Shown: positions 24,294-37,244 of the stretch, in pieces
Layout: the number at the start of each line of letters is the position of its first letter
Numbering within the stretch: the stretch's first letter is position 1
NCBI GenBank assembly: GCA_964019165.1
Contig: OZ025281.1
Coordinates: 4,429,240-4,493,239 of the forward strand
Length of the DNA stretch: 64,000 nt
Origin: Mastigias papua
Taxonomy: Eukaryota; Cnidaria; Scyphozoa; Rhizostomeae; Mastigiidae
Reading direction: 5' to 3'
The notes under the pieces: generated by a model
Told to the model about the DNA's origin: nothing
Seen by the model: only the letters and a program-made list of their open reading frames with translations
Databases searched by the model: none
Program-made: the position numbers and the translations under genes

Positions 24294-27000
24294 GCCCCAC
24301 CATGTACTCTCCTATGGTTAGTCATGAATCAAAACAGTAACGGCAATGGAAATAATAAGGAAGGTGGAATCAGGTTCCCTGTGATGACACTGGATTTGGT
24401 CTACAGGAAAGAAGATGTTGAATTCTTGGTAAGTATGACAACAGATGACGGCAAGGACTCAAACCCTCATGGGAGATCATTGCCTGAAAGAGTTGTTCTG
24501 AAAACTAGGAATAGACTCTTACGGATTGGCACACGGAATGTTAGAGCACTACACCAAGCTGGGAAATTGAATAATGCTTTGAAGGAAATGGTTAACATGA
24601 AATTGGATTTACAGGGAATCTCAGAATGCAAATGGACAGATAACGGGATCATAGTGAAGGGCAATCACATCATGATATATTCTGGAGGGAAGGAACACAA
24701 GAATTGAGTAGGAATCATAATAAGTAAGGAAATAGCAAGATCCTTAATAGGATATTGGGCCATCTCTGAACGAGTGAAAATGATAAAGCTAAAAGGGAAA
24801 TCACTTAACATAAGTATTATCCAGGTTTATGCTCTAACACAAGATCATGAAGATGAAGAAATAGAGTTATTCTTCGATGAAATCCAAACGGCAATAAAAA
24901 ATGTAAAGACAGGTGAAACACTCTGTGTTAATGGAGAATTTAAATGCTACATTGAGTAAGGAAAGAACTACTGAGGTAACTGGTCAATACGGTTTGGGAT
25001 CAGGGAATGAACGTGGAAAAAGATTGATATAATTTTATCTGCAATACGAATTAATTATAACCAACACCTATTTCAAACAACACCCAAGAAAATTATACAC
25101 ATGGAAGAGTCCAGATGGAGAAACCAGAAATCAGATAGATTATATATTAATAAATAAAAGATTCAGAAACGGTGTGAGGCAAGCAAAAACGTATTCGGGA
25201 TCAGACATAAATTCAGATGATAATCCAGCAATAGTAAAAATGACGATTTAACTAAAGAAACTAAACAAGACAAATAGATAACAACATTTGGATGTCAGTT
25301 TACTTAAGGACAACTCATATGCGGCTAGATACAATGTTGAAATAAGAAATAGATTTGATACTCTTCACATAGAAGAGCTTGAACAGCAGTCTGACTATGA
25401 GGAACATATTGAAGACATCTGGCGTAAAGTGAAAGAGAGCATTATAACAACAACAAAAAGGACTTATCCCTTTAAGAACAGAAAGTAAAACACAAATATG
25501 ATTGATTGACGATATTCTAAACAACATGGACGAACGGAAAACTTATCAAAATGCTGATAGAAGCAAATATAACTAGTTAAACAAAGAAATAATCAATGTC
25601 TGCAGAAAGGCAAAAGAGTCTTGGTTCAATAAGCAATGTGAGGAAACAGAAGGATTAGTGAAGCACTATAATTCGAGAGAACTGCATGTTAAAGTCGCAG
25701 ATCTATGGCAAAATAAAAAGTATAACAACAGTAATGGGTGCATCATGGACAAAGCGGGAAATCTCCTTTTTGAGGAGGAAGACATCGCTAATAGATGGAA
25801 AGAGTATATTACAGAGTTACATGATGATAATGGAACAGACATGCCTAGATTTGCAATGACAACCGGAAACAACATATTACAAGAAGGAGTACAGAAGGCC
25901 ATAACTTCAATGAAAAATGGTAAAGCAACCGGGTCGGATGAAATATCAACTGAAATGTTGAAAGCTCTAGATGACCGCAATGTTAAAAAAATAACAAAAC
26001 TTTGTAGTATAATATATAACACAGGGTATATACCAACTGAACTAGAGAAATCAATTTCCATAACAATTCCCAAGAAAGCAAAAGCACAGGTATGTTCAGA
26101 GTTAAGAACTATAAGCCTTATGAGCCACGTTACCAAACTCCTACTGAAGATCATACAACAACCTATAGCAAACAAAATCGACCAAGAATGTAGCAATCTG
26201 CAGAGTGGGTTTAGACCAGGAATAGGTACCAGAGAAGGAATATTTAATTTACGAACAATTCTTGAAAGAGCATTAGAGATGCAGCAGGAGCAGGACGTGT
26301 AAATATATTTAATTGACTATACGAAAGCTTTTCATCGATTTAACAATACCAAGCTAATATAATGTGTGAAAGAAATAGGAGTGGACGACAAAGATCTACA
26401 AATTATCATCAAAATGTACTGTGAACAGACTGCAGTGGTAAGAACTAAAAATGGAGCTTCGTCAGGATTTAAAATAAAGAAAGATGCAAGACAATGTTGT
26501 GTACTATCACAAAACCTCTACAATTTATATACTGAAAAGATTTTTAGAGAAATCGAAGGCATGCCAGGTGTAGTTATTGGAGGAGAAAATATGAATAATT
26601 TAAGATTCGCGGATGATACTGGACTTTTAGCAACTGATTCTGTCAAATTACAAGACTTGATAAATACGGCAAATCAAAAAGGAAAAGAATATGGAATTAG
26701 CATTAACATAAAGAAAACCAAAGTGATGGTTATAACTAAGAAACAAGTCACACAGAATGCTAAGATAACAATAGAAGGGAGAGCAATAGAGCAAGCTAAA
26801 AAATTAATATACCTTGGACATTTAATAACAGACAGTGGCAAATGTGATGGTGAAATAAAAGGAGGAATAGAAAGAGCAAGGGGGGCGTTTAACAACATCC
26901 CAAAAGTCATAGCATCACAGAAAATAAGTACATCAACCAGATTGAGACTAATGCAATGCTATGTGTGGTCAACACGTGCCTATCGAATCGAAAGCTGACA
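24280..27000 (+). mobile_element. RTE/BovB-like LINE, nearly full length, broken
   Basis: The order of domains is APE-type endonuclease then RT. The endonuclease reads LRIGTRNVRALHQAGKLN, LDLQGISECKW, IMIYSGGKEH, ISIIQVYALTQDHEDEE and CVNGEF (normally GDFNA). The RT reads MKNGKATGSDEISTEML, ITIPKKAK, LQSGFRPGIGTREGIFN and LIDYTKAFHRF. Motif B has decayed to DARQCCVLSQNLYNLY, and the catalytic box is LRFADDTGLLA near 26600. The thumb includes LIYLGHLITDSG. Stops near 24708, 24957, 25490, 26300 and 26360 inactivate it. The RTE assignment rests on resemblance to the BovB endonuclease and RT. Confidence 0.85.
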
Positions 27001-27189
27001 AGTAGAACCTTACTTGTGTGCTTATAACTTTAAGATAATTTGCAATCTCACAGTTGAACATGCATCTCGCTTAGAGGAGATTATGACTGAAAAAGTTATT
27101 TTGAAAAAGACGGTGAAAATCTATTAATAGTTTAGATTTAATTTTTTTGACCGGGTCCATTGACCCTGTGGACCCACGATGGATCCGTG

Positions 27190-27757
27190 ACTGATAGTAG
27201 AAAATGGATGTCTGATGAACTGCGGATTTCGGAAAAGCACAACCTCTGCCTACATTTCGAGTAGAATATAATGGTGCGTCTGGTAGAACAGAGGCATGGT
27301 GGTATAATCATGTTGTTAATACAGTGTCAGAGGAAAGCTGGAACAAGAATTTTCGAATGTCTCAGGCTGCATTCTATGAACTGGTTAATGAACTGAGCAC
27401 ATATATTGCATGCGATAAGCTGTCTCCCAATTATCGGCCAATACCTCCTGACAAAAAGGTTGCAATAAACTTATGCTACTTGAAGGAATCTGGGTCACTA
27501 GCTATGACAGGCAATGCTTTTCGACTTCATATATGCACCGTTTCAAAATTTATAAATAAAGCCTGTAAAGCAATTACTTACAAACGTGGCCAAGAGTACC
27601 TTCTACTACAAAAAAATGAGGATCAAATGAGGAGAAAAATTGCTGCAATCGAATCGAAATATTGTATGCCTCAAGCATTTGGACTGATTGATGATACCCA
27701 TATTAGAATCAAACGCCCTACCATGACTTCACAAGATATTTTTCATTTAACCCTTTA
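27190..27757 (+). pseudogene. PIF/Harbinger transposase fragment
   Basis: The open frame, readable from about 27210 (PLPTFRVEYNGASGRTEAWW), continues SWNKNFRMSQAAFYELVNEL, AINLCYLKESGS, a helix-turn-helix-like CTVSKFINKACKAI, and YCMPQAFGLIDDTHIRIKRP with the first catalytic Asp. It stops at 27757 before the second Asp and the Glu, so the nuclease is incomplete. HARBI1-type transposases usually have about 350 residues. The Myb-like gene 450 bp further on is in the opposite direction, as usual for Harbinger. Confidence 0.8.
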
Positions 27758-28215
27758 AGGGACCCTGTTGCACATTTGCAACAAATGAATGAACTAATTG
27801 TAAGTTGGTCCGGTTCCATGAAATAGCCTTGTCAAGTGACGTTTTACATGAAGTAACATTCAGTAATGGCCTACAATAACAGCTCTGGCTTTCTGCTTTC
27901 AACGTTTTTATGGATTTGAGCGTTTTCAAGGACAGTATCGAATCAAAAAATTTTTGGAGGCCTAAATGCAAAATGGCCTTAGTACGTTTTTGGATATTAG
28001 TGTTATATAGAGATTCCTGTACAGGAAAGTAAGTGCTTTTTAAGGAGCATTTTCATTGCTCTTTCTATCGATCCTAAGTAGAAATGAATCAAATAAGGTA
28101 CCAAGCCATAAGGAGCGGAGCCCAAACAACTTTTACCTATTACATACTGCAAGGTATTCAACTAAACCAATGAATTTTGTAATGAATTAAATATCAAAGT
28201 TCTTCAACACAACAA
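27758..28215. other. Interior of the first Harbinger element
   Basis: Sequence between the truncated transposase and the Myb-like gene. The expected transposase C-terminus was not found. Confidence 0.4.
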
Positions 28216-29230
28216 TTAAAAATTTAGCACATATAAGCAGAGCAGATATGAATTAAAGATGTTCTTATAGTTATTCTCTTCTATGTCATTACTTTGTAGC
28301 AAGATATCTTTGGCATGAGGATATAAACTTCCATAATCAAATATATTATGTTGATGTGATGGATGATTCTGAGGAAACACAGTTATAGGACTCTGAAGAG
28401 CTACATGGAATTGTACTAAAGCATGTGACAGCGCCTGAATTGATTGAAATATCCCAATACCAAGTTGCTGCATTGTGTTGCTTATCCCTTTCAGTGCCTC
28501 CGAAAAGCATGATTTGAAGTTTTCATTGCCTCTATATGATCTCTACGAAATTGTATCTCTTTTTTTGACTCTTCAAGCAAAAGACGATCCCACTGAGCAG
28601 CTGAGAGATTACTTTCTAGGAACCTTCTTTTGTTATCAATCAACTTTGGGATCTTACCTTCAGGTTGTTGTCGTTTTCTTGTCTCTTGGGAGTTTGGTTC
28701 TCTCATCATGTCCGTAGGAAATGAAACATCACTGTCAACACGGAACATGGACATGGAATAATTTATCTTCACAGTGCAATTATCTACGCCATATTTAATT
28801 GGTTCTGTCCAAGGCGATCCTCCATGTATTAACATCAGGGCATCATAGTGATCAAACGCTACGACTCCTTGTGCCAGATCGTACTGCTTTAGAGAAGGAC
28901 TGAAGATTCATCTTGTTCTTCTACTGAATGACTTTCAAGTACCACTATATAATTTACAGGGCCAAAGAGAAATGGCTTGTCAAAGTGAATCTCAGCCAAA
29001 ACTTTGCGAACATCTTCTTATTGTGCTGGTTTCCCAGAGTTAAAGTCTATACTTTTGTAATCCAATTTGTTCTCATAGGAATTCAAGCACTCTATTAACT
29101 TTTCCATCATCTCAGGATTCCATTTGAATTTTACTGTCTTTTCAACGTTTTCAGTTTCCAGTCTTTTTCGGTTCTGTTTGGTAACTGATTTGGGAGTGCT
29201 GCAATGTGGTGCTGTAGAAGGGTCCGCCAT
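28216..29230 (-). pseudogene. Harbinger Myb/SANT-like protein
   Basis: ATG at 29230 starts a frame with the Myb/SANT-type segment VKFKWNPEMMEKLIECLNSY and YKSIDFNSGKPAQ, then a stop at 29018. The frame resumes beyond it as EDVRKVLAEIHFDKPFLFG. Later pieces are RKRQQPEGKIPKLIDNKRR, LSAAQWDRLLLEESKKE, and in a shifted frame MQQLGIGIFQSIQALSHAL. In Harbinger elements this second protein binds the ends and helps bring the transposase into the nucleus. The stop and frameshift make it a pseudogene. Confidence 0.7.
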
Positions 29231-29515
29231 TTTTGAAACTTGTGAAGTCTAATCTACTACGTTCTGCGCTTGCGTTTTGACCCAGCAACTGAGGTCACAA
29301 GCGGGCTGGCTTGTTTTTTCCGTTTATAAGAGAAAAGTCAATCCGCTAGAAGCGGGATCCCGGCACTGGATAACTAGGATGTGGGCAAGGTGAGCCAGCC
29401 TGGAATGCATATAAAGGCAAGCTAATATTTACAAAGACGCGACAAGATGAGTGGGATCTCACTTAAAGGCGAGCGAGCTCGCTAGCGGGCCAACTCGCCT
29501 CATATAAACAGGCCC
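29231..29515. mobile_element. Right end of the first Harbinger element
   Basis: The element ends ATATAAACAGGCCC, followed directly by TAA, a Harbinger-type 3-bp target. Just inside is the GC-rich block GGCGAGCGAGCTCGCTAGCG. The matching left end (GGGCCTGTTTAT) is absent, so the left side is truncated near 27190. Confidence 0.6.
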
Positions 29516-31511
29516 TAAAGAAACCAAGGTGCATTCGGTGTAAGGCTCGCGTCTGAGGTTCATTTTGTAATGCTGCTTTCACGATATGGTACAGCATATA
29601 ATCCGTTAAAAGCGTTGTCAACCGTTGGAATTTAAAAGTACGATTTCAGTGATGGACCCTGCTTAATATGTGACTAAGTTCCAAATACTTGGAGTGGTGG
29701 GACCAAAGTGTGTTAGGAAAGAACTTTACGACCACGCCCTTTTATACAACATGCGTCCGCTCCTATAGTGCAAATTGCTGATACATATTAAGCTGAAACC
29801 TAATGGCTTCATTTCCCAAAATGCTAAGAATTGTACTATATGCTCAAGGTAGAGGTAGTATTGGGTGCCACCAATTTATTGTAGGCAGGATTTTGAACAA
29901 ACAAAAAAGTGTAGAAACAGTCAAAGTTGAGACTTTGAAAGTACTTGGAAGTCCATTTAAATACTGCAACATATGCAAACAATAGATAATAAAGCAGAAT
30001 TTTAACAGAGGAAGTCATACAGATTTCTTGAAAATTATCGTGTTTTCTATCCTTGCAGATAATCATTCATATGGTGGGAAAGTTTGCTTCAGAAACAGGT
30101 TTTCTCTGATGATCTGTAATGTATTAAAGGAAAATGAATAATCTTTTCTAACTTGTATTAACAAAAGCTCTCTCCTATAAATGAAATGTTTCTAAAATGG
30201 TCATCTATTCTCTGATACATCCTTTGATGTATGGAGGGGTATGATGATAGCATGAGTATATGTGGTCTTCTGAACTTTGCATTGGTGCAATGCAGTGTAA
30301 ATGAAGCAATTTGTTGCATGCAAGTCAGTTGAAAGAAATCTTTATCTCAGACTGCAGAGTTTGGGAAGTGCACATTTGAGATATTTTGCTTCAAATGATA
30401 CTATACACCCAGAAACGGGCGTGACAGACCGTTGAAAGGCAACAAGGCTTAGTGAAATTCGTTAATTTCAATATTTTCCAGTCAATATGATGATAATAGA
30501 GAATTAAAACTTGTTCACAGGGGCATGCTGCTCGATGCAGAAATTTTCAAGGTGAGTAAACAACAGGTAATAGCAAAAGTACTGGCTTTAATTCATAGGC
30601 CTAAAAGTAAAATGCACCCAAATACATAACTAAGACTATGTGTACACTTATACGTCTGACCTTTTACTTGTGCACACTCGAGATCTCGTAGAGAAAGGCC
30701 AGGTAAACGTGCACTAGAGGTTGCCATTTTCAATAGTGCATTGAAACAGGATGTGCTTAAATAAGCTGACTTCCAAATGAACGTAGACCATTCAACGATT
30801 ACTCCTTTGATTTATTGTTTCTGAAAGATTTCAGTTCCGAGTTCAACCATTGTGTCTGACTAGGTTCCATCCAAGTTCCAAATCGAATTTCTTTGTCTAC
30901 TCCTGATAATTTCCGATGCCCAACGATTTTATTTCCGAGTTTTGTGAGTTCCCAAGGTATTGTCCACCGCAGATACAAATCATGACAGTGCTCCGCAAAA
31001 CTAACAGTACTTTTCAATGTGTAGGCAAGAGAACAATAGGGAAGGGAGAAACAAGTGTTTTTTAACGAACAATGAATTTGTATGTATCGTTTTGGAGAAT
31101 AAATTGTGGCCTGTGACATTTATAGCTAACATTGACCTTACTGTAATGAAATATCGTTTTATTTTGCAAAATCTGATTGAGGTCCGGCAGCAAGGAACTC
31201 GATCTGCACCCGCCACTTCATTAAACACACGACGTGTATGTACAGCTTACGCTACATGGAATGTAAAAACTGGTACAAAACCAAATCTGCAATCTTAAAT
31301 TTGAAAATCAAGATCAGAAATTGTTCGACAAAGAAAATTGCATGGAAAACACTCAACATTCACAATTTTAGGCCCCAACTATCATTTAAACAATCACATT
31401 ACAATGTAACATTATCTGTATTGGACTACTTGTAGGGTTTCGATACTTACACGGAGCTGAACAGATATGGGCATAATCTAGAACCTGTCGTAGACACCGA
31501 GCACGCAACAA
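29516..31511. other. No gene recognised
   Basis: A hAT-end-like CGTCCGCTCC motif lies near 29756. A minus-strand frame at 30799-31119 of 106 codons matches nothing I know. Nothing else stands out. Confidence 0.35.
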
Positions 31512-32114
31512 CAGGAACGCCGGAGCATATTGTTGAGTGGGGGGGGGGGAGCTGGGGATGAATTGCAAGTCTATGTAGGAGTATGTAACATTGACGTTAG
31601 AGTGGAGGTAGTAGGGGGTTAGGGGCGGAGCCCTTGAAAATCTTTTGCAATCCACACCATATAATGTAGGAGGAAACACCTTGTTTTAACATAGATATGC
31701 ATCCTGTCTAGGTAGAAAATGGCAGATAAAATCATTGATATCTTTGTGAGAAGGCTAAATAAACCTATTTGCTATTTTCTAAAGATTGTTGCCAGATCAA
31801 GCAAAATGATAGAGATATGCGTTTTCAGGGCAATGAGATCATGTCAAGAGCTAGGTGACCAAGAATACAGAGCTTTTCCCTGACTTTACATGTTTATAAG
31901 ACTTTTGCACCAGTCTATAGCAAAACGTTTTGAAAAAGCTTTGGTTATTTACCTCCAAAAGGCCCTGATGACTCCGCCACTGATACGTTTTGCAGGTGAG
32001 TGAACTTTAACACAGAGAAAGGAGATCTACTTTGTGATTGGATCGAATACCGCAATCTTGACACCATGCATTAGCAGAAAATGGGGATGCAGCCCCCTAG
32101 CTACGGCGCGCCTG
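31512..32114. mobile_element. TIR element, copy A
   Basis: The element begins CAGGAACGCCGGAGC and ends TACGGCGCGCCTG, an imperfect inverted repeat. The flanks share AACAA (31507-31511 and 32115-32119). The body matches 54198-54774 over nearly its full length (for example AAATCATTGATATC with AAATCATTGAAGTG, and CCCTGACTTTACATGTTTAT in both). No open reading frame is shared, so it is non-autonomous. The superfamily is not settled: CAGG termini suggest hAT, but a 5-bp duplication would not fit. Confidence 0.75.
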
Positions 32115-35100
32115 AACAATACACAGTTGTCTTATTTGTAAGGGACAATTATATGAAAAACATGAGGCTCAAATCAGGCAAAAAGGTAGAAACATTTTGC
32201 GCGCAAATGCTTTATTAAACTGGAAAAAATACCAGGTCAAATACATATGTCTCTCAAAGTTTCTGCTAAAATTTCTTGTTTTCGTCTCAAGGTTACCTTG
32301 TGTCTATAGGAAAGTTTAAGAAATTCTAAGAAAGACGCAAGACATGCGTAAAGCTGGATTTAAGAAATTAGTGAAAAAAATCCTCTTTGGCAGAGAAAAT
32401 TTCTTTCTTATAAAAAGCTTGTGCTTCTCAATAAGTCGTAAAGTTGCAAAACAGGTCTGTACGGGTTACAACAAATTGCCAATGTGACACACCAATTAGT
32501 TTTCCAGTGAAATTATCAAGATTACCTTAGAATTCCAGTTGTGGTGCAGCAAGATACTTTTAGCATGAAGCAAGTACCTGAAAATTTATCAGTTCCATTC
32601 ACTGAAGACGGAGCTTGGCAATTGCCCCAAAATATTTATCAGAACTGGATTCATCATTGTTTTATGTTTGATATCGAATGTTTCGAGTCATTGGCATCAC
32701 CATCAAATTATACTACAGCAACAATTATATTTCTAGTCGTCCTACTTGCTCTAAAGTTAATAATTGCGATGCTTATCTAAAAATTGTCAACAATGAAATT
32801 TCGTTTCTTACTGAATTTGCATATGAAGCTCGGTATCGAGTCTTTTATCGGCGTGATTTTATTTACGTATTATGCACCTAACATTTGAAAAAAGACCTTG
32901 TCACACAACACACGATTCTATTGTACGAGCAATTTTTAGTGTGGCCGATCCCTTTGTATCCCCTACCTTTAGATTCTTTATGCCTTTAGTCATACAGATT
33001 GGAATGGCCAGGCTACAGGTCTAATAATTTCACTTTACAAAGGGCATCACTGATGAGTTCGTTGCTCAATTGTTTTCCAAAGTCGTCACTTTTCTTGACT
33101 TCGCCTGTTCACTTCAACTCTTGAGGAGTCAGAGCTGGTGCTACGTTTTCCGAATCTGCTGTAAGGAGACTTTGGTCATCCCAGGCATAGTTAACCGAAG
33201 TACAAAAACCAGAAATAATTATTTGGCTTTGTTTATTGTTTGACCCTGTACCAAACAGTCAATTTCGTGCTAAAGGTTCACACCAAAGAGGGAATTTGGG
33301 CATAAGAAAAGTGCAATGATTAGATAGAGAAGAAAATCAAGCTACCATCCTGATGGCTCATTTAAAGCAGTGTAATGTTTTCTTCTCACTTAAGCTCATG
33401 GGCAATTGTTTCTTGATCTCCCCTTCTTACCAGCAACAAATACTGTTCATGAAAAACTACCAATCCCATTTGACCGCTCATTATTATTTCATAACCCTGT
33501 AAGTACATTCCTTGTTGAATCACTAATTTACTAACACATATCGAAGGTATTAAGAATACAGTTTACAAGAACTCGGTTCAATCAAAAAGGAGATGAAAAG
33601 GATAATCCAGACTTTGGCTCAATACTTTCTTATCTATCTACATACTTAACAATATCCCCTTTATCCAAGATACACACCTCAATCGTCCAACAAGCTTTCG
33701 GCTGTATGCTGAGTCCTAAGAGGTCTTGCGTAGTATCTACTTGTGCTCCAGTCTGCCTCAAATGGCCTCTGAAATCTGACTGATGTTTGGTTAACTGTCC
33801 CTGCTTTTTAAGTGTGTGCTATTTAAGGCTTTTCGCCTGGTTGGCAGTTTTGATTCTTAATTTGACTTGATTTAATTTGATTCTATCAATTAAAATATCA
33901 CAATACACCCTTTCCCGTTTCGTCGTGGAGAAATTTTCCTTATACACCCACGAATCATTGAATCCTGATATTCTGACTCCCAATTGACGGGTTGCTAAGT
34001 GAAATGTATAATAGGTTTGGAAATCTAAACCTGAATGCATACCTTGCGTATGCAGGGATATCTTCCTAAAAGATATCAACGGGGTCTGCGCAACAGGAAC
34101 TTTGTATATAGTAAACAATCCCTTTGACTATACCTTTTCTTGCATTTGTAATAATAACGTTCCTGTCTCTTTTGCGCTTATGGCATCATTAAAAAAGACA
34201 AACCAACAGAGAAGAAGTCATATTAGGGCTTAAAAAGAAAGTTTGCATATTTCAATGTTAGGAATTTACATGGCCTTGAATATTCTCAAAAGGGGGGTGC
34301 AGAGCCCCCAAAGCTCTTCCAATGCTTACAAGGAAGCAACTTCAGAGGCCATCCTCCATGGTATCCATGTGCAGGAGTAGGATGACCGTTCGAGCTATCC
34401 GGTAATGGTCCAGTGAACCTTTCAAAACATATCGCAAAATTTCTTCAATTGAGGTCAAATGGACTCTCAAGATAGGGGGTATTGAATTTAGAGCCCCTCG
34501 TATTCACATAGCTTTCTAGGCTCCGAGCCCATTGTTTCAAATGCAACAAGTACGCTACTAACTATGCCAGCATTGCTTCAATATTTCAGCATTTTCTCCG
34601 CACTAGAGAAAATCTCTAAGACAAAATTTTCAAACTTAGTAGCAAGATAACCGCAGAAGATAAGCGACATTGGTTATGGAATATCTACAATTTCTTCCGT
34701 AAATTCACGCTTGGAAACCCGCCCCCTCCTCACTCAAAATGCTGATGGTACGCCACTGCCTAGCAGCCCTATTTTGCAGGTTATTTCGAACGATTATTAT
34801 CGGTTGTACGTATAAGGCCTCACAAGGAAGTGCAACCAAATTCCTTAGTAACTGTCCTAGTGGTGCTTTTGTAGCCAAAATGCTCTAGAGGGTTCAACCG
34901 TGCTCATTGACATGCCTCCAAGGGTCGCCGTATTGGCCAAAGTTATGAATCGTAAACTCTCTAGTGTTTGTTAAGAGACAACGTCCTCTAGAAACATTTA
35001 ATGACAGACCCAGAACTTGCTACTTCCAGTAAAAGGTGCTGCCTATCTGTTCTGCAAGGTATCAGTCCTCTGAGGCATACCGTTTGAAATGAAAAAAGTC

Positions 35101-35275
35101 AGCTTTTGTTTTCTATGCACTATTTTTCTATTTTATTGAAACATCTGTCTCTCAAGATTTTTCAGCAAAGCTATGTGAGGATTAGTTCAATATCTGTTCT
35201 TTGATGAAAGTGGCATGAATAGAAGCCTTCTGGTACCACATTTCCACGTCAAATATGAATAATCTTGAATACTCC

Positions 35276-35276
<1 letters not shown>
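32115..35276. other. No gene recognised
   Basis: Long AT-rich stretch without a convincing exon. hAT-end-like GC-rich patches occur near 34290 (GGGGGGTGCAGAGCCCCC) and 34725-34765 (CCCGCCCCCTCC, GTACGCCACTGCC). The frame at 33819-34118 (-) has no recognisable domain. Confidence 0.35.
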
Positions 35277-35327
<51 letters not shown>

Positions 35328-35800
35328 GTTTATTTACAGTTGGCTGTATTTATAGCTAAAAAAGAAGCTAATTAAGGCCAACCTTAACTAACTCTAAAAC
35401 TAAGAGACTAAAAAAAAGAGAATATAAATATAGAACTAAGCCAAAAAACCTAAATCTTTAATATAAACTTTGCACAATCTGCAGTTGCAAGGCATTCTGT
35501 TCCACTGTTTTATTTTTCTTTTAAATTCTTGCAAAGTGTCACTGTCTTTCAAACTATTGGGCAGTGAGGACCATAAGGAGCAACCTCTAAACTGAATATT
35601 TTCTGTACCATATATTGTTGTTCTTGCTTTCGGCAGTTGCAAATGATTTGGATTACGCAAGCTATAATAGTTATATTTTTCGGCAAAGACATCCTTCATA
35701 AAAGTTGGATTAATGTTATTCTTTGTTTTGAATATTTCTATCGCAAGCAACTGCAAATTGCGTTGATGTATAGTCAGGGATTTATTTACAGAATTACAGA
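35277..35800 (-). mobile_element. CR1-like LINE, C-terminal fragment with (ATC)n tail
   Basis: The minus-strand frame reads SLTIHQRNLQLLAIEIFKTK, MKDVFAEKY, YSLRNPNHLQLPKARTTIYG, IQFRGCSLWSSLPNSLKD and CNCRLC, stopping at 35436. The UTR (TTAGCTATAAATACAGCC, AACTGTAAATAAAC) then runs into about 17 repeats of the trinucleotide ATC (35278-35328). The copy is 5'-truncated but its visible frame is open. Confidence 0.85.
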
Positions 35801-36589
35801 ATCCGAGGATGATAGGCTACTATTGTATACCTGTTCCCTTGTACTGAATCTAAGAGGATATGATAGAGAGTAGCTTCTGACAATCTAAGCATAACCGGTA
35901 GAGAGCATTCTCATGCGAAGGTTTTTGAAGTTTTATATGGCTTAGGTGTATGAAGCGAGATCTCGGCTGACCGAGATTTTCTCTTCACTGAGAAAATGCC
36001 AGGGAAACTGTCCCGATAGTAATAGGTGCTAAAAATGCTACTTCATTCAGCATGAAAGTCATACTAGTTTGTTTATAGAGGAAAATTCTATAGGAAAATA
36101 CCAGCAGATTAACCTTGTTGGGCTAGACTTGCATGTTTCCGCTTTCATTTTATGCTTTACGTAAAAGTTACCACCCTTTTTCCTAAGCAATGTAGCGTCC
36201 TGAATGCTAAAAACAATTTTAATTCTGTCTTTGCAAATGGAGAACGCAGAAACAGGAAATTTGCTCTATGTTATCTGACTAGGCTAGCGATTGCTTGACA
36301 ACTTGCAGTGATTTAGGAATTTTTAAATTATATCGCTTGAGTGGATAATCTATCTCATTATTTAATTTCCTATCAATTCATTCAATTCGTCCATTCAGTT
36401 TCATCTATTTCAACAGGGTAAATTAAATTCAGCAATTAAGGATTTACAATGTGCTGTTCGAGAAAGAAAAAAACATAACTAAGTTAATTCACATTTAAAA
36501 GTTACTTAAAATGCCAATATATCAGAGAGGAGAGAAAATATGAAAAAGAAAATGACTCGCAGTAAGTTAAACTATTGCGTCCAACATTG
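35801..36589. other. No gene recognised
   Basis: AT-rich DNA; the right part may be 3' UTR of the LINE fragment that follows on the minus strand. Confidence 0.35.
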
Positions 36590-36870
36590 ATTTAGATTAT
36601 CGACATCTTTAATTTTTTAAAAACTCTTTTAATTTTGTTTTGAAAGTAGCCTGCAAAGGAGCAGTTTTTAGCTCATTGGTTAACTGATTCCAAACAGCGA
36701 AACCTCGATAGGAAATACTGCGCTGCCCTATTGATTTAGCACAATTAACATGCCATGGTTTTCCTATTATTATCTAGTCGTGAAACAAAATTTTCCTAGT
36801 ATATGCGAGAAAGATCAAACCTCTAAAATGATCTCTTGTTAGCAGTGAACAGGCTATTATTAACTATGCT
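36590..36870 (-). mobile_element. LINE C-terminal fragment
   Basis: A short minus-strand frame reads SISYRGFAVWNQLTNELKTA then FKTKLKEFLKN and a stop. The RGFAVWNQL-type sequence followed by a short basic helix is the usual end of CR1/jockey-like LINE proteins. Upstream of it the frame decays. Confidence 0.6.
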
Positions 36871-37043
36871 AAATTCCCAATACATAGTAATATCAAAGTT
36901 CAAAACTGTCTTTACCTATGTATATTCATTTGAAGATATGTGATAATGAACTTGAGTTGTAAATAAGACCGAGATACTGTGTATTTATATTGATCAGAAT
37001 CTACGTTATAAGAAGAATAATTTAAGGAAAGTTGAAAATCACT

Positions 37044-37244
37044 ATAGCACCATAAAGCGGGAACATTCTTTTAGCATAACTTTTTCGCCCGACACTCGTC
37101 AGAGTATGAAACGTCGGATAACGCCCTAAAGGTGAGCCGAAATATATAGCCAGATGCGGGTGCATATGATATGATGAATAATGCGTCTATTTGGCCCTAT
37201 GATTGGTCAATTAGCACCTATTCACCATTGTTTACTTGAAGAGT
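37044..37244 (+). repeat. Dispersed repeat, copy 2 of 3
   Basis: Matches 7298-7512 nearly end to end: CACTATAGCACC, GCGGGAACATTC, CGACACTCGTCAGAGTATGA, GTCTATTTGGCCCTATGATT and TTGTTTACTTGAAGAGTT. Same orientation. Confidence 0.75.

Noticed and set aside
22708..27195. A 4.5-kb hAT element spanning the RTE LINE
   Set aside because: The two ends resemble each other (CAGGGCGGATCC and CAGTCACGGATCC) but no 8-bp duplication and no transposase were seen.
30799..31119. 106-codon minus-strand frame ending in a basic tail
   Set aside because: I could not recognise a domain or a matching neighbouring exon. Left as unannotated.
33819..34118. 99-codon minus-strand frame
   Set aside because: No homology recognised, no splice context, lies in a repeat-rich desert.
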